DNA of 64,000 nucleotides from Nageia nagi (Eukaryota > Pinophyta), in the NCBI GenBank assembly GCA_050084985.1, contig JBITNC010000001.1, positions 148,180,001 through 148,244,000 of the forward strand. Direction: 5' to 3'. The notes below the pieces were generated by a model. It saw nothing but the letters and a program-made list of their open reading frames with translations, was not told the origin of the DNA and did no database searches. Position numbers and translations under genes: made by a program. Positions 33,420-45,439 of this stretch are shown in pieces (the first letter of the stretch is position 1; the number at the start of each line of letters is the position of its first letter).

Positions 33420-34470
33420 TAATGTCATACCAAAAGGTCTAGTCTCTCTTGAAAGACTATTTGATTATCAATATATTTTAGAAATTTTAACCAAGTATCT
33501 CGCAAAGATAATTATCCTCTTCCCCCCATGGAATAAATCTTGCATACAATAGTTGAAGCTTGCTATTTTTCAATGATTGATGGCTACTCATGATTCAATT
33601 AGATCTGGATAAAGGATGAGGACCAATATAAAACTACACTCATAACCAAATGGAAGGTGTTTGCATTTCAAAGGATGCCCATTTATCTTTCTAATGTGGG
33701 AGATACTTTTCAAAGGGCCTTGAACCATGCATTTGGTGATCTGATAAATAAAATTATTTTAGTTTACCTAGATGATATCATAATATTTTCTAAGAGTAGA
33801 AAGGATCACCTCGAACATCTCAAGCAAATTTTTGGAAAATGTATAGAGTTTGTGATTCTAATAAATCCTAAAAAGTCTATTTTTATGGTTAACAAAGGAA
33901 AATTACTTGGACATATTGTCTTAGAAAAGGGATTAGCAATTGATCTAGATACAGTAAAAGCTATTGAAGTATTACCACTCCCTTCCAACAAGAAGGTCTT
34001 GAAATCTTTCCTTGATCAAATCAATTTTTTTAGAAAATTTATCAATGATTTCTCAAAAATTGTATCTTTAATTACTACAATGCTAAAAAAGGATGTTGAA
34101 TTTTTTTGGTCAAAAGAAGCAAAGAAAGCTTTTTAAGATATAAAAAAGGTTATAACATAAGCTTTTGTATTGAAAAACCTAGATATTTCAAAAGATTTCA
34201 TTATGTATACATATGAAGTAGAGAAAAGTATTTCTGCAATCCTAGCACATAAAGATGATAAGAAAGAAGAATATTTGATTGCTTTTCACAACCAAACACT
34301 GCATCAACATCAGAAAAGGTACTCATTTATAGAAAAATAATTATTTTCTATAATGAAAGGACTTTAAAAATTTAAGCATTATGTGTCCCATAACAAGATC
34401 CTTGTATTTATTATCCATCCTAATGTAAGAAACTATGTCATTCAAGGATAATTAGTTGAAGGAAAAGTTA
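33420..34470 (+). pseudogene. Element B reverse transcriptase and RNase H
   Basis: RT start near 33500 (RKDNYPLPPME), then open 33657-34136: FAFQRMPIYLSNVGDTFQRA, ALNHAFGDLINK, and the catalytic VYLDDIIIFSKS near 33765. Then the LLGHIVLEKGLAIDLDTVKA connection, FLDQINFFRKFINDFS, and FFWSKEAKKAF. RNase H follows (FIMYTYEVEKSISAILAHKD near 34195, KFKHYVSHNKILVFI near 34370). The YxDD Asp pair is intact. Stops in RNase H and before 33650. Confidence 0.9.
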
Positions 34471-34689
34471 GTTGGATTACTAAGATAATAGAATATGATA
34501 TAGAAATTAAACCAACCAAGCTTATTAGAGGAGGAACTCTATGTAAAAATATAACAAAAGCTTCACACATGATTGCTATCATATAAGATGAACATCATCT
34601 TAATGAAGAAAGTGATTATATAAAAGAAATTATTTTTTATTTTGACTTGTAAATATCTTGAATCTCTAGATAGATTTTAGAGAAGGAGA

Positions 34690-35850
34690 TTCAGGTTGCA
34701 GGATTTGAAGTTTGTAATGATAGATGACCATATTTATAGGAAAAACTTTGATCAAACCCTATTGATATGTGTAACTCATGATGAAGCCTAGAGAATATTG
34801 CATGAATTTCATTATAGATTATATAAAGGTCATGACAATGGTCCAACAATAGTAGTAAATCAAGTACTATTGGCCTACTATATTTTAAGATTCATTAAAG
34901 ATAGCCCAAGAGTATGAAAAATGTAGTAGATATGTGGGAAAATAGAGACAAGTTGCTATGCCTTTTAAGCCCATGGTAGTTGAGGAACCTTTCCAAAAAT
35001 GGGATCTTAACTTCATTGGTGTTATAAACCCAAATTCTTCAGTAGGCCATAGGTTTATCTTAACTATAACAAATTATTTTACAATATAGTTAGAAGTTAT
35101 GCCATGCAAGAATGTAGATGAGGAGGTAGTTATAGAGATGATCAAAAGTATAATCACTAACTTTGGTATCCCACATATTACTTTGTCAAACAATGGTCCT
35201 GCATTCGTTGGAACTAATTTTTCATACTTTGTTGTTGAGTATGGGATCTACTGGTTATTCTCTTTAAATTAGTACCCATAGGGAAATGGGTTAGCTAAAT
35301 CAACAAATATAAACCTAACCTAGATTATCAAAAGAATGATTGAAAGGAATTCCATACAATCACATACATAGTTGGACTATGTATTATGGGTAGACAAGAT
35401 CAGTATCAAATAAGCTATCAAGACATTCCTATATGCATTAGTATATGGTAAAAGACTTGTATTGCCAATTCATTTTAAGTTACTTGCATTAAAAATTATG
35501 TATGAATTGGAAGATTATGACTTTAAACCATTGCAAGCAAAGTTTAATCAACTCCTTAAGTTAGAAGAATATCGAAACAAAGCACATCTTTTTAGCATCA
35601 TCAACAAATAGTAAAGAAATGGTTTAACAAGAAGAAGTCTTCTCGATTTTAAGTTTAAAGTAGGAGACATTGTCCTCAAATGGGATGAGGAAAGAGCAAA
35701 TCCTAAGAGACATTGTAAATTTGACTCCCTATGGAGTAGGCCTTATATCATCACTCAAGCTATTCAAAATAACATATTCAAATTGTAAGATATCATTGGG
35801 TCCTATGAACTACCTATCCCAATTAATGGGATCTATTTGAAATATCATTG
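34690..35850 (+). pseudogene. Element B integrase, two catalytic residues lost
   Basis: The core in broken frames: WDLNFIGVINPNSSVGHRFI near 34995, TLSNNGPAFVGTNFSYF near 35180, YPQGNGLAKSTN near 35280. Relative to the Ty3/gypsy consensus, the second Asp (SDNGP) is Asn and the Glu (GLAES) is Lys, each explained by one G-to-A change, so it would be catalytically dead even without stops. C-terminal GPY/F-like text near 35650-35830 (FKFKVGDIVLKWDEER, SLWSRPYIIT after repair of a stop). Several TAA/TAG stops. Confidence 0.88.
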
Positions 35851-36399
35851 AGTGATAGGGTAATTTCATAACACCTACTAAAAATTGTATAATGTATATA
35901 GTTTGTTTAAAAAAAACTTTTATCTTTGTACATTCTTTAAGTCTAAGCACATTCCCCAGGGAGGTAGGTAGCCATTAATCTAAAACATTAACTAGGCATG
36001 GTGTGAAGTTAGCACTTATTTGTTGATAACTATCAATCAAAAGGATAATATTTATGGAGAGATGGAACTTCCTTAGGGAATAGAGATTTAGCCATCGGAT
36101 CTTCTGATCACTATGCCTTATCTCCTAGTTTGAATTTGGTATGCTCCAAGTTAATCTATCCCCACCTATCATCCACCACTTCGTATGATGCATGAATCCC
36201 AATATTCCTTAAACATTACTTACCATTGCTAACTACATCCACCACAAACCTTAGGCAAAAAAAAAAACTCTCTCACTTTCCCATTCCTTAGCCATTTTCA
36301 AAGCATAAGCTTTCAAAGCAAACAAGAGCTTAGATCCTATAGAGTGGATTGAGCAAGGAAGGAAGGAGTTGCAAAGCTTTACATAGCTAGGTTTCAAAC

Positions 36400-37919
36400 T
36401 CTTAATGCAAACTTATGATGCAAAAAATATTGTAGACACCATGAAGATGACCAAACCAGAAACTAAGGTTGAATATAAAGGGGTAAACATTGATCTTATT
36501 ATAATCCAAAATGAATAATTGGAAAATGCTTTTGGCATTAAGTGGACAGAGATGGGGGTGATTAATAACATGGATACCTAGCATGTTAATCCTATGAGGA
36601 TCTTATTGCAACACCTGAAGCCTGAGGTTGTAGGTAAAGGTAAGTCTCTTACTAAATCCAAAAGAGATGTGATGATTGACTAGGGCTTGGCCTATTATGT
36701 GTCCTACGAATCATTCACATATCCTAAGTTGTTGTATGTTGTTGCACTTAGCATAACCAAAAGGGTTATGAGATCATAGTTTTCAAAGACTAGTAGCAAG
36801 AAGGAAAATCCAAGTCTAAACCTAAACTAGTTTTAGATTGCTCTCTTGATTATATGGTTTAGGCATTGGATCTTTCACATCAAAAAGCATATTGATCTTA
36901 AGCATGAAAGGAATGATTTTTATAATAATGAGGATGAAATGCTAAATTGGATTGATTAGAGTTATGAGGGGAGATGCATAAAGCTCATGCAAAGCTATGA
37001 TATCACTTCCTTTGACAAGGCACGATATAGGAAGGTGTTGTAAGCATTGGTGGTCATTCTTGTAAATAAGACCCAAATTGAAATAGATGAAGATATACCA
37101 AATATGGCTTATAATATCATAGAGGCACATGTATTCTATGACTTCCCTACTTTTATTTCAAATGAGATAAGAACAAATCTTTTTAAAATTGAGAAATCAG
37201 ATTTCAAACATTCTTCTTATCTTTGGTGGCTCCTAGTCCATCAAAACCTTGAGAACTTTATGGAAGTAGGATTGCAAGTTGAGCCTACTACCTTGACCAT
37301 TGGACCTATGCTAATTGATTTAAGGATTCCTATATTGAGCAAGTTGCATGGGTCATACTATGCATTTATGGATAAATTCTACATACTAATGGTGGAGATC
37401 TTGATAGGGAATCCAGCCAATAGACTATGCCAAACCACCATAAGGGAGTTTCAAGGAGAAAATAAGGTTGGCGAATGGTATTTGTTAAAAGACTAGATTG
37501 TAATCATAAGGTATGGATATTTTGAAAAGCCATTCTTCCTACCTAAATTTGTTACTACCCAACTATATTCTATAGAAATGGGTAGGCAGATATGTGTTAT
37601 AGAAACCAAATATGGGTCCAATGGTAACTTCAAACCTATTGTAAATATATTGATAACTATAGAAAATTTTACTTTTTTGGAAATAGGTTGTAAGGATAGT
37701 ATAGCAGATTTCATTGTACATAATTTTCAATTAGAAATGGTGAATGGCCCATGGATGTATGACCCACTAGGGGAAGTTACAAAATTGACAAGGTTAAATA
37801 AAAAGTGCCTAGCATTTGTTCATGAGCCAAGGCCTCATGTGGAATATTTTGTAAATCAAACTAAAGAGAAAGTTGAGGCAACCCTAGAATGGGAGTTCGT
37901 AACCTTGAATAAGTCCTAG
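36400..37919 (+). pseudogene. Extra ORF of element B downstream of integrase, unrecognised
   Basis: After about 550 bases of spacer a long decayed sense frame follows integrase. Open parts: about 36410-36680, 37047-37496 and 37578-37919. Readable text includes KVEYKGVNIDLIIIQNE, GIKWTEMGVINNM, FDKARYRKV, IDEDIPNMAYNIIEAHVFYD, IRTNLFKIEKSDFKHSSYLW, ENFMEVGLQVEPTTLTIGPM and EFQGENKVGEWYLLKD. No envelope-type signal peptide or transmembrane anchor is seen. I do not recognise the family. Sense orientation and position recall the extra ORFs of some Tat/Athila elements, but homology is not shown. Confidence 0.6.
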
Positions 37920-38209
37920 TTAACCCTTGAGGGGATCAAAAAATTTAAAAATTGAGAGATTAGATGATAAGAATTTGCTTGGACCTAGAGGTGTTAACCC
38001 AGTTAATAGATGAGTTAGCCTAAGGACCCAAAAAAATTCATTATTTCATCAAATTTAGATTTGAATACACCAATAAAATTCACCATGTTGAAAAATAGTT
38101 ATTTGGTGCATTCAACTATGATAAGTACTAGGAATCTAAGTATGCATAGGACCCATTACCAGAAATAGGCTAGCTTCTCCCACCTAAGTTTTGAGGAAAA
38201 TCAAATAGG

Positions 38210-40140
38210 GGAACAAATATGAAAGAGTCTGGAGAACTAGAATCATATGTCTCAAGGTAGTTGATGAAGAAAAAGAAAGAAGATCAGTCAAAATCAACTA
38301 CTACTTCCTAGGAGTCCTCTCTAAAGAAGAGAAGGAGAATTCAAACTTTGGTGCAATCACAACAAGTCTTGGAGAAGGAGGAAAAGCCAAAAAAGAAACC
38401 TAGGACCATACAAACCCAGGAAATAAAGATTGTTCCCCCATATCCAAAGGTAAATCAAGAGATGTTGGAAGCCATTACGAGATAAATAGAAATGTTTGAT
38501 GCTAAAGAAACCAAGAGGCCCCAGAGAATAGATACTATAACCTATCAAGATGTGCCAAAAGAAGCAGACATTGAGATTTAGTGGGGGTAATATACTTGGT
38601 ATAGGTGTACCTAGTAGCTAAAGGTGGAGGTAGAGTGGGTGATGATAATGATGATGATGAAGACTCAAAGAAGAAAAAAGATTCCAACCCAACAAATAAG
38701 ACTCTTGAAAAGGAGAAGCCACTAGAAGAAGAAGAGGAGAAATTTGCAACATCGATAGCTACTCATAAAACATAACAAATCCCACAAAAAACTCAAGCAT
38801 TCACTTCAGTAGTAAGTACATAATAATATTCTTTAATTCCATTTTCTATAGCCTCCAAAGAGGATATTAAAAGTATTTTTTCAACACAAGTAGTAGAGCA
38901 CATTGATTGGAAAACTTTTGTAAATAAACCCCCTATGCTCCCAGAGCAAGATTCCAAAATTTTGAGTAAAGTTATAGATGCAAGAGATATTAAAATAGCC
39001 TAGATTCTCTTTAAAGAAGGATAATTAGATATGACTCCTACAGTAATCATAAATGTAAATATGTAGAGTGTCCTAACCATAGATCAGTCTAGGTTGCTTG
39101 TAAATACTTCTGTGATGGCTGAAAAATATCTTCAAGCTATGGAGAATATGATTGATAGACTAAATAAAAAAAAAGATCAGTATAATAAAGATTGATCCCT
39201 TAAAGTTACAAAACTAGAATAAAATTTTACTAGAAAAACTAGAAAAGCATAAGTCTAAGTTTGAGAAGAGTTTGGTAGAAAGAAAAGTTGAGCTAGATAA
39301 GGCAAATAAATAAATAGAAGATATCAAAGCTCAAATTACAATAATAGATGGTCAAAAAGCAAAGCAAGTTGAAGAAAAATTGAAGAAGATAGTAGCAAAT
39401 AATAAAGTACTCAATGATGATAATAAAAAATTGTTACTGATTGTGAAAAGCTTCAAGATGTCCCTGGTGGAACAAATAGTGGAGAATTTGGTGAGCTTAT
39501 CATAGTTACATTTGTTAAAGATTTATATGGAAAAAGCTCTATAATAATTTACTACCCAAATTGCTCTTCACAAATTGGTTCTAGATATACCAAGGCTAGT
39601 ACTTAAGAGAATGCAAATTTGGTTAAGAGTCCTAAAAAAAAGGATTTATCTGCTATCACCCCCAGACCAAGGCAAACATATTTTAGGAGAACCCAAGATA
39701 TCTATTAATTGTAGGATCTCCTATTCCATATGGACATCAATAAACACCAACTTGACACAAAGATTGGCTTTATAAGTAAATTCTTTCATTCTTTGGTTCA
39801 AATGAAATCTCCCAAGTTGTGGGAGAGCAAGATGTATAGGGTAGTGCTACTAGATGGGTGGAAAATAACATATAATTTTTAGAACAATCTTTCTCTGATA
39901 AACAAATCTCATACTTACAACAAATAAATGACCTTTCCCAAGAGTTAATTACAATATTCCTACATGCTGGGAGGTTGGAGAATGCACTAACAAGGTTTAG
40001 AATAGATACAAGCTTACCCTATGCTATCACAAGTTGATTACCAAGATTTAAAGAACTTGAATAAGAAGATACAGTCTCTTCTCCCTACAGAGCTAATTCC
40101 ACTACTAGAAAAACCTATAAAACCTTCATCCAAGTAGACA
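38210..40140 (+). pseudogene. Lys-rich and coiled-coil continuation of the extra ORF of element B
   Basis: Charged low-complexity coding remnant: KKKKEDQSKSTTTSQESSLK, KKRRRIQTLVQSQQ, EEKPKKKPRTIQTQEIK near 38220-38430, with a stretch of repeated GATGATGATGAAGA near 38645. From about 39110 to 39480 heptad-like text follows (MAEKYLQAMENMIDRL, LVERKVELDKANKQIEDIKA, QVEEKLKKIVANNKVL), a likely coiled coil. Stops and frame changes throughout. It may be the C-terminal half of one protein with the ORF before it. Similar basic plus coiled-coil organisation is seen in nucleic-acid-binding structural proteins, but no function is assigned. Confidence 0.5.
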
Positions 40141-40626
40141 AGTGGTAGCAATAAGTAAAGTGTCCTATTCTCCAACAGGCAAAGACCCTAAGAGCCACCA
40201 AAAGATTTTATTCTTTCATAATTGCACTCTAGGAATAGGGTAATATTCTAGTATTCTTTATTCTTTCAATCATTTCAATAAATCTTTCCTAGCTTCCACT
40301 TTTTTTCCCCTTTTCACATTTGTAAATAATCATAAAGAGTCTTTTCTATATACTTAGTCTTTTGTCAGATTTTTGGTCAAATCTAAAGAGTTACGAGTAT
40401 TGTCAATAGTTTGGGTATTGTTTATATGTGTGTAAGTCTTAACCATTTTTGTTTTAAATGTCTAATCTGCTATCTAGCAAGTGTTGTAGTAAGTCTTGGG
40501 AATTAATTTTAGTCAAGACAAGTATTTTTTTATTAATTGTACATAAAGAGAAAGTCATAGGTCATAGAGATTTGATCAAAGTCACTTTTAGGAGTTAATG
40601 TACCATGTTCAGGTAATATCGTAACA
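40141..40626 (+). other. 3' untranslated part of element B
   Basis: No ORF. No clear polypurine tract just before 40627; the sequence there is AGGTAATATCGTAACA. Confidence 0.5.
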
Positions 40627-42213
40627 TGTAAGGAAAGTAAGTGTCTAAGTCAAAATCTAGAAGTTATAAAAGTATAGGTGTTCTAAGAAATATTGTAAAT
40701 AAGAGTCTTGGTTCAATCTAAAGTCATTAGCCTGCCATGTTGTAAATCTTGTCAATTTTTAGAAGAAAGTCTTGATTGTACACCAAAATTTGAGGGAAGT
40801 ATTTCAAGAACATATCATCTAGAGCCCACTGATTTTCAATGGTGACATCATCCTTTTGATCTAAAATCAATGAGTATTAAAATAATCATCAAAAGGAAAT
40901 ACCACATTCAATGAGAGATATTTTATGAAGACAACTAAGTAGAGCCCATCGATTTTGAACAATGATGTCACACCTTTTTCCTAAAATTAGGAGGTGTTAA
41001 GTGAGCCCCGATCATAATTAGAACCTACCAAATAAAAATAAAATCCACAATATAAGAGGAAGAATAATGTGTTGGAAAGAACACTTGAGTCCTTTTGATC
41101 ATGAGTGTTTGACCCCTAGGGCTTTGTCAATATGTCGACCATGAATCATTTCCACATAACAATAGTAGTTCTTTTGAAGATGTCAATGATACAATATTCA
41201 TTTCCCTCATTATTTTATGCAACCAAAAACTACAATACTTATCATTAATGATTACAAAGAAGTAGATTGATGCCAAAAGAATGCAATGCCAGATCATACC
41301 AATCAAGTCAAAAGATATTGTGTCTTCAATCAACAATAGTCCTAGGATAATACAATCAATGACAAATCAAAAGGATTACAAGTTGATAGTACAATGGCTT
41401 AGAGATATCAAGTTCCTAGACCTTGATGCTAATTCTACTTATTCACTATGTAATTTAACATAGTTGTGATTGGAATTATACATTTTTTAATAGTTTCTTT
41501 TAATACTTTCATTTAGTAGAATATTTAAGTTTATTAATGATGAACAATCATCCAAATGTGGATGTAAATATATAAATAGTGGACTATTATAATTCCAAGG
41601 GGTCGGACATTCTAGCAAATTTTCCCAAGTATGTAAGATGTTTTCATGTGTGATAATGAAAATTGATTATGCTTTACCCTTTGCAATATGTAGTTGTTCA
41701 TTATAGTTTGTGAATGTTATGTATTAAATGTTATCTTAAGTTGTGGCTATGTATTGTGACTGTGAGACCCCAAGGGTAAAATAGTTTACTATTCTTTATC
41801 TTGGCTATGGATTATTGTCGATGGTACAATGCCTGAGATATATAGTGTTAGATGATTTTTAGTTTAATGTGTTAATCTCTTTCCTATTACTCTTAGCCTT
41901 TTTATCTCTTTCCTATTACTCTTACCTTTTTTATCTCTTTCCTATTACTCTTAGCCTTTTTATCTCTTTTTTGTCACTTTTAGCCTTTTTATCTCTTTCC
42001 TATTACTCTTAGCCTTTTTATCTCTTTCCTATTACTTTTAATCTCTAATATAGATAGGAATTGGCCTAGAACCTGAAGATTGAATAGGAAACCAACACAA
42101 ACACATCCCCACCATCTTTTGCTTTTTCAAGGATCCTACTATTGCAGGAAATAGAGAACATAACTAGACCAAACCCTTGAGGTTAGATTACACCAATCAA
42201 TACTAGAAAAATC
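40627..42213 (+). repeat. 3' LTR-like repeat of element B
   Basis: Direct repeat of 28617-30147 in the same orientation. It holds about six units of the 29-bp minisatellite, two more than its partner. Similarity ends near 42213, where LINE sequence begins. Confidence 0.8.
41876..42045. repeat. 29-bp minisatellite in the 3' LTR of element B
   Basis: About six units of the same 29-bp sequence as at 29869-29974. Confidence 0.9.
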
Positions 42214-43560
42214 TGAGTTCTTTTCAATGAAGATTAATGATTCCAAACTCACCACTTTGCCAAAAATTATTTAAGCTTTTATAAATCATTACTAATCTAT
42301 CTTCGTCTCCCATACTTTGAGTGTATATCATCAAAAGTATTTTGAGGAGTGTTGTTCTATTATTCCTTCTAAAGTTATAGATGGTCAAAGAGCTCTATGT
42401 GATGCTCCCCTTATGCTAGATGATCTCAAGAAAGTGCTAATAGTAATGACAAATAAAAAGGCTCTAGTTTGGATGGTTTTCCATGTGAATTCTATAACAA
42501 GTGTTGGTACTTTATGGGATTGAATCTTTGGAATGTATACAAAGAAAAAATATTTGTTGAATCCTTGGGTCCAATCTTAAACAAGGAGAATGTTAAATTC
42601 ATACCTAAAGAAGGTGATCTAGAATTAATTACTAACTTGAGGCTCATTCCCTTACTAAATACTAGTAATAGGATCATTATCAAATCCCTAAACCTTAAAA
42701 TCAAATTGGACTTTTTCCTCTTATCATTAAACCTAAGAAGACATGATTATTCAGGGTATATATATTTTTGATAATGTAATAGCAATATGGGAAGTAATGG
42801 AATGGGGTAGAATGTCAAACCAGCCATCTCTATTTATCAAAATTAATTTTGAAAAAGCTTGTGATAAAATAGAATGGTTCTTTATCATTGCAATGTTAAG
42901 ATCCTTAGGGTTTGGTGCCTTCTTTATGGATATAGTTGGGATGTTGTTCAAAGATGCTTTTACAGTTCTATCCCTTAATAAGTCTCAGTTACAAAGCATT
43001 CCCCTAGGAAGATCTATTAGAAAGGAATGTCCATTAACCTCTCCATTATTTATTCTTGCACCTGAAGCCTTTGGGTACCTCCTTCCTCATAAAGCTAATT
43101 TAGGGTTGGCTAAAGGTATCTCCCTTCCCATAAAGGTAAATAAGTAATCAATGGATACTTTGTTGATGACTCCTTCCTAACTCTTGTTGAAGATGAATAC
43201 TTTGTAACTAATTCCCTAGCTTGCTTGAACACCTTTTTCTTATCCTCTATTTCAAGCATACAATTGAAAAATATTTCATGCTACAGATAATTATCATGTG
43301 AAACCCCTCAATGATGAGCTTCAAAACCTAGGAGTTGGATTCAACATTGGAATATGTTCAAATTCCTTGGCATCCCCTTTACTTTTCAAGGGGCCTCAAC
43401 TAGCTTATGGTACTATGTGACTCAATAATTTGAAAAATAATTGAGTTATTAGACCACCAAAAAACTTTCTCTGGCTAGGATATTTTAGATATGTTATAAG
43501 GTCCTATCTTCGACACATTGTATTATTCTTCTTGTTGGATCCCTTCTAAAAAATATTATA
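42214..43560 (+). pseudogene. LINE reverse transcriptase domain
   Basis: RT makes LINE cDNA on nicked target DNA. Motifs in order: LTTLPKII, FEECCSIIPSKVIDGQRALC (42346-42404), then in other frames DGFPCEFYNKCW, SLGPILNKENVKFIPKEGD, ELITNLRLIPLLNTSNRIII, IYIFDNVIAIWEVMEWGRMS, FIKINFEKACDKIEW, GRSIRKECPLTSPLFILAPE, and the catalytic YFVDDSFLTL at 43156. This is the non-LTR RT order. The first palm Asp (usually FLKIDFEKAYD) reads Asn. Frame changes and stops are frequent. Confidence 0.92.
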
Positions 43561-45431
43561 AATCATTAGAAAACAATGCTTAAAGGTTTCCTTTCATCCA
43601 ACATTAAAGGTAAGAAGGGGTTTCATAGAATGTCCTGGGAAATCTATTGTCTTCCCAAATCATTCAATGGTATGGGTTTGTTTTATTATCACATATAAGA
43701 ATTTGCATTATGTGCTAAATAGATTCTTATATCCCTACAGGGAGATGAAACTTAGAAAATTCTTGTTAGGAATAGCATCCTCTGTGGGCTACACTTTGGT
43801 AAAAAGATATAGAAAGTTCTAAAACTTCAAACTCTCATCACTGCCCTAGTTCTAATAACAGTTAAAGGGTTCCATGTCATCCAAAGTATTTGGAAATCTT
43901 GGGAATCTCTCAAGAGCAAACTTTCATGGAAAAAGAAAGAGTGTGTTGCTTTTGTACCCCAATTAAATGCTTGGTTTTCATTTAATATCCAAGGTATCCC
44001 CTTAGTTAATGTGCAATGGATTCATACATAAAGATTTTTCAAAAGAGGAATTATCTATCTAATAATTTCATGTCTTCCCACAATAATGCATGGATTATGT
44101 GGGACAAATTTCAAAAGAAAGTCAACCTCCTGGCCAAGGATAGACCCACTTATGAGGTTATGATTGAAAATACCCCCAGTAGTATGGAACAAAGTCTTTC
44201 AATGATATCAAACATCTTGGATGGAAGATTAGGTTTGGCCAAAAAATATCCCTCTATTACAATATAAATCCAAGTTGGGATAAACTTGGTTATATTTGAT
44301 CATTCCAATGTGTGATAAATTCAACACAAAATGGGATCTTGTTTCTTTCAAAAAATGTTGGATCTTGTGGTTTTGAGTAATTTGGGAAAAATTCTTAGAG
44401 CCTAAAAAGAGCTTTCTTAGGTGGAGTGTACTACATCAAGGCCTTCCCATTGTATCAAAACTAAAATATATGGGTGTTACTAATACATGTTGTAAAAATT
44501 ATTTGGAAGAGGAAGACTATAAACATGTGTTCTGGGACTACCCTAGAGCATGAGAAGCTTAGTATTGGATTCTTACTTTTGTCAAACCTTATATGAAAAG
44601 CTTTTGTTCTTGGTTTCACATTTTGTTAGGTGACCAAGTTGAGTTTGCTGAAAATCTCTCAGTTGTTTATCATATTTTTAGATTCGGTCTACTATTTCAC
44701 TTATGGAAGACAAGATGCAAAATCATATTTTTACATAGGACTCTTTCACTTTCTTTTTCTTTCTCTGATAAATATGAGGTATTTTATGACTGTTGGTTCT
44801 AGATTTACAATCAAGTGGAGAAGATCAACATTGAGATTCAACAGTTACGAGGTCTCATGGACTACCATGGTAATGCTCCATGTGCGATCAACAGGCTCCC
44901 CCCCAAACTAGATGCAAGGCAACTTTCTCCACCATTGGCATAGGGAATACCTCATCCTAGATCATGTAGAGATTAGGAACACGCATAAGATGCATCCCCT
45001 CCCCTAGATAGGCGCTGATCTCAACCACCTCCAGTTAATCATTATCCTCATATAGAGAGAGCCTCATCTTCCAAATAGAATGCAGACTGGGATTTGCCTT
45101 TAGAGTCTTCTAAAAAGGTTATTGGCTAGGGTGATAAAGTAATTCCTTCTCAAGCAATAGAAAATATAGCTCACAATGCAATGAACGCTAAGGTAGGTTA
45201 TGATGCTTTGGCTAAGAACATCTATATGAGGAATAGTTGATTTTTAGGATATGGGTTTGATGATAATATTGTTATTTGGTATTGTGATACTTTGATACTT
45301 ATATAATCCTAACCAATGATACAGTTAGTGTGACTTATTATTTTTTGTGATATTTTAAAAAGTATTAATCCCTCCCACCCTTGCTTATTTTTGCATGATT
45401 AAATAATAAATATACTTTCTCATCAAAAAAA
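43561..45431 (+). pseudogene. LINE ORF2 C-terminal region and 3' end
   Basis: Continues the LINE polyprotein with KGFLSSNIKGKKGFHRMSWE near 43590, CLPKSFNGMGL, WKSWESLKSKLSWKKKECVA near 43900, and a Cys/His cluster near 44490-44560 (YLEEEDYKHVFWDYPRA) that corresponds to the zf-RVT region. Short open frames at 44016-44267 and 44593-44911 are fragments of it. The last 400 bases are untranslated and end in A8. Confidence 0.75.
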
Positions 45432-45439
45432 ATTACTCA

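Larger units (their letters stand above)
28617..42213 (+). mobile_element. Tat-like Ty3/gypsy element B, long, with extra ORF after integrase
   Basis: Direct repeats of about 1.55 kb (28617-30147 and 40627-42213) flank gag, protease, archaeal-type RNase H, RT, RNase H, integrase and a further ORF with a coiled-coil region, all on the plus strand. Total 13.6 kb, long for Ty3/gypsy. The repeats look about 85-88% identical by eye, so it is old. No clear primer-binding site, polypurine tract or target duplication was found, so the repeats are called LTRs from position, length and TATA motif. It starts within element A and ends against LINE sequence. Confidence 0.8.
42214..45431 (+). mobile_element. 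LINE (L1-type), right part with poly(A) end
   Basis: Carries the RT, the C-terminal region and a 3' end TTTCTCATCAAAAAAAA at 45416-45431, a usual plant LINE tail. Same orientation as 20601-23291, and it takes up the protein about 80-100 codons after the left part stops. Flanked on the right by ATTACTCA, which also occurs at 20592. Confidence 0.75.

Noticed and set aside
36400-40140. Retroviral-type envelope gene after integrase
   Set aside because: No signal peptide, transmembrane anchor or cleavage motif seen; the tail is basic and coiled-coil.
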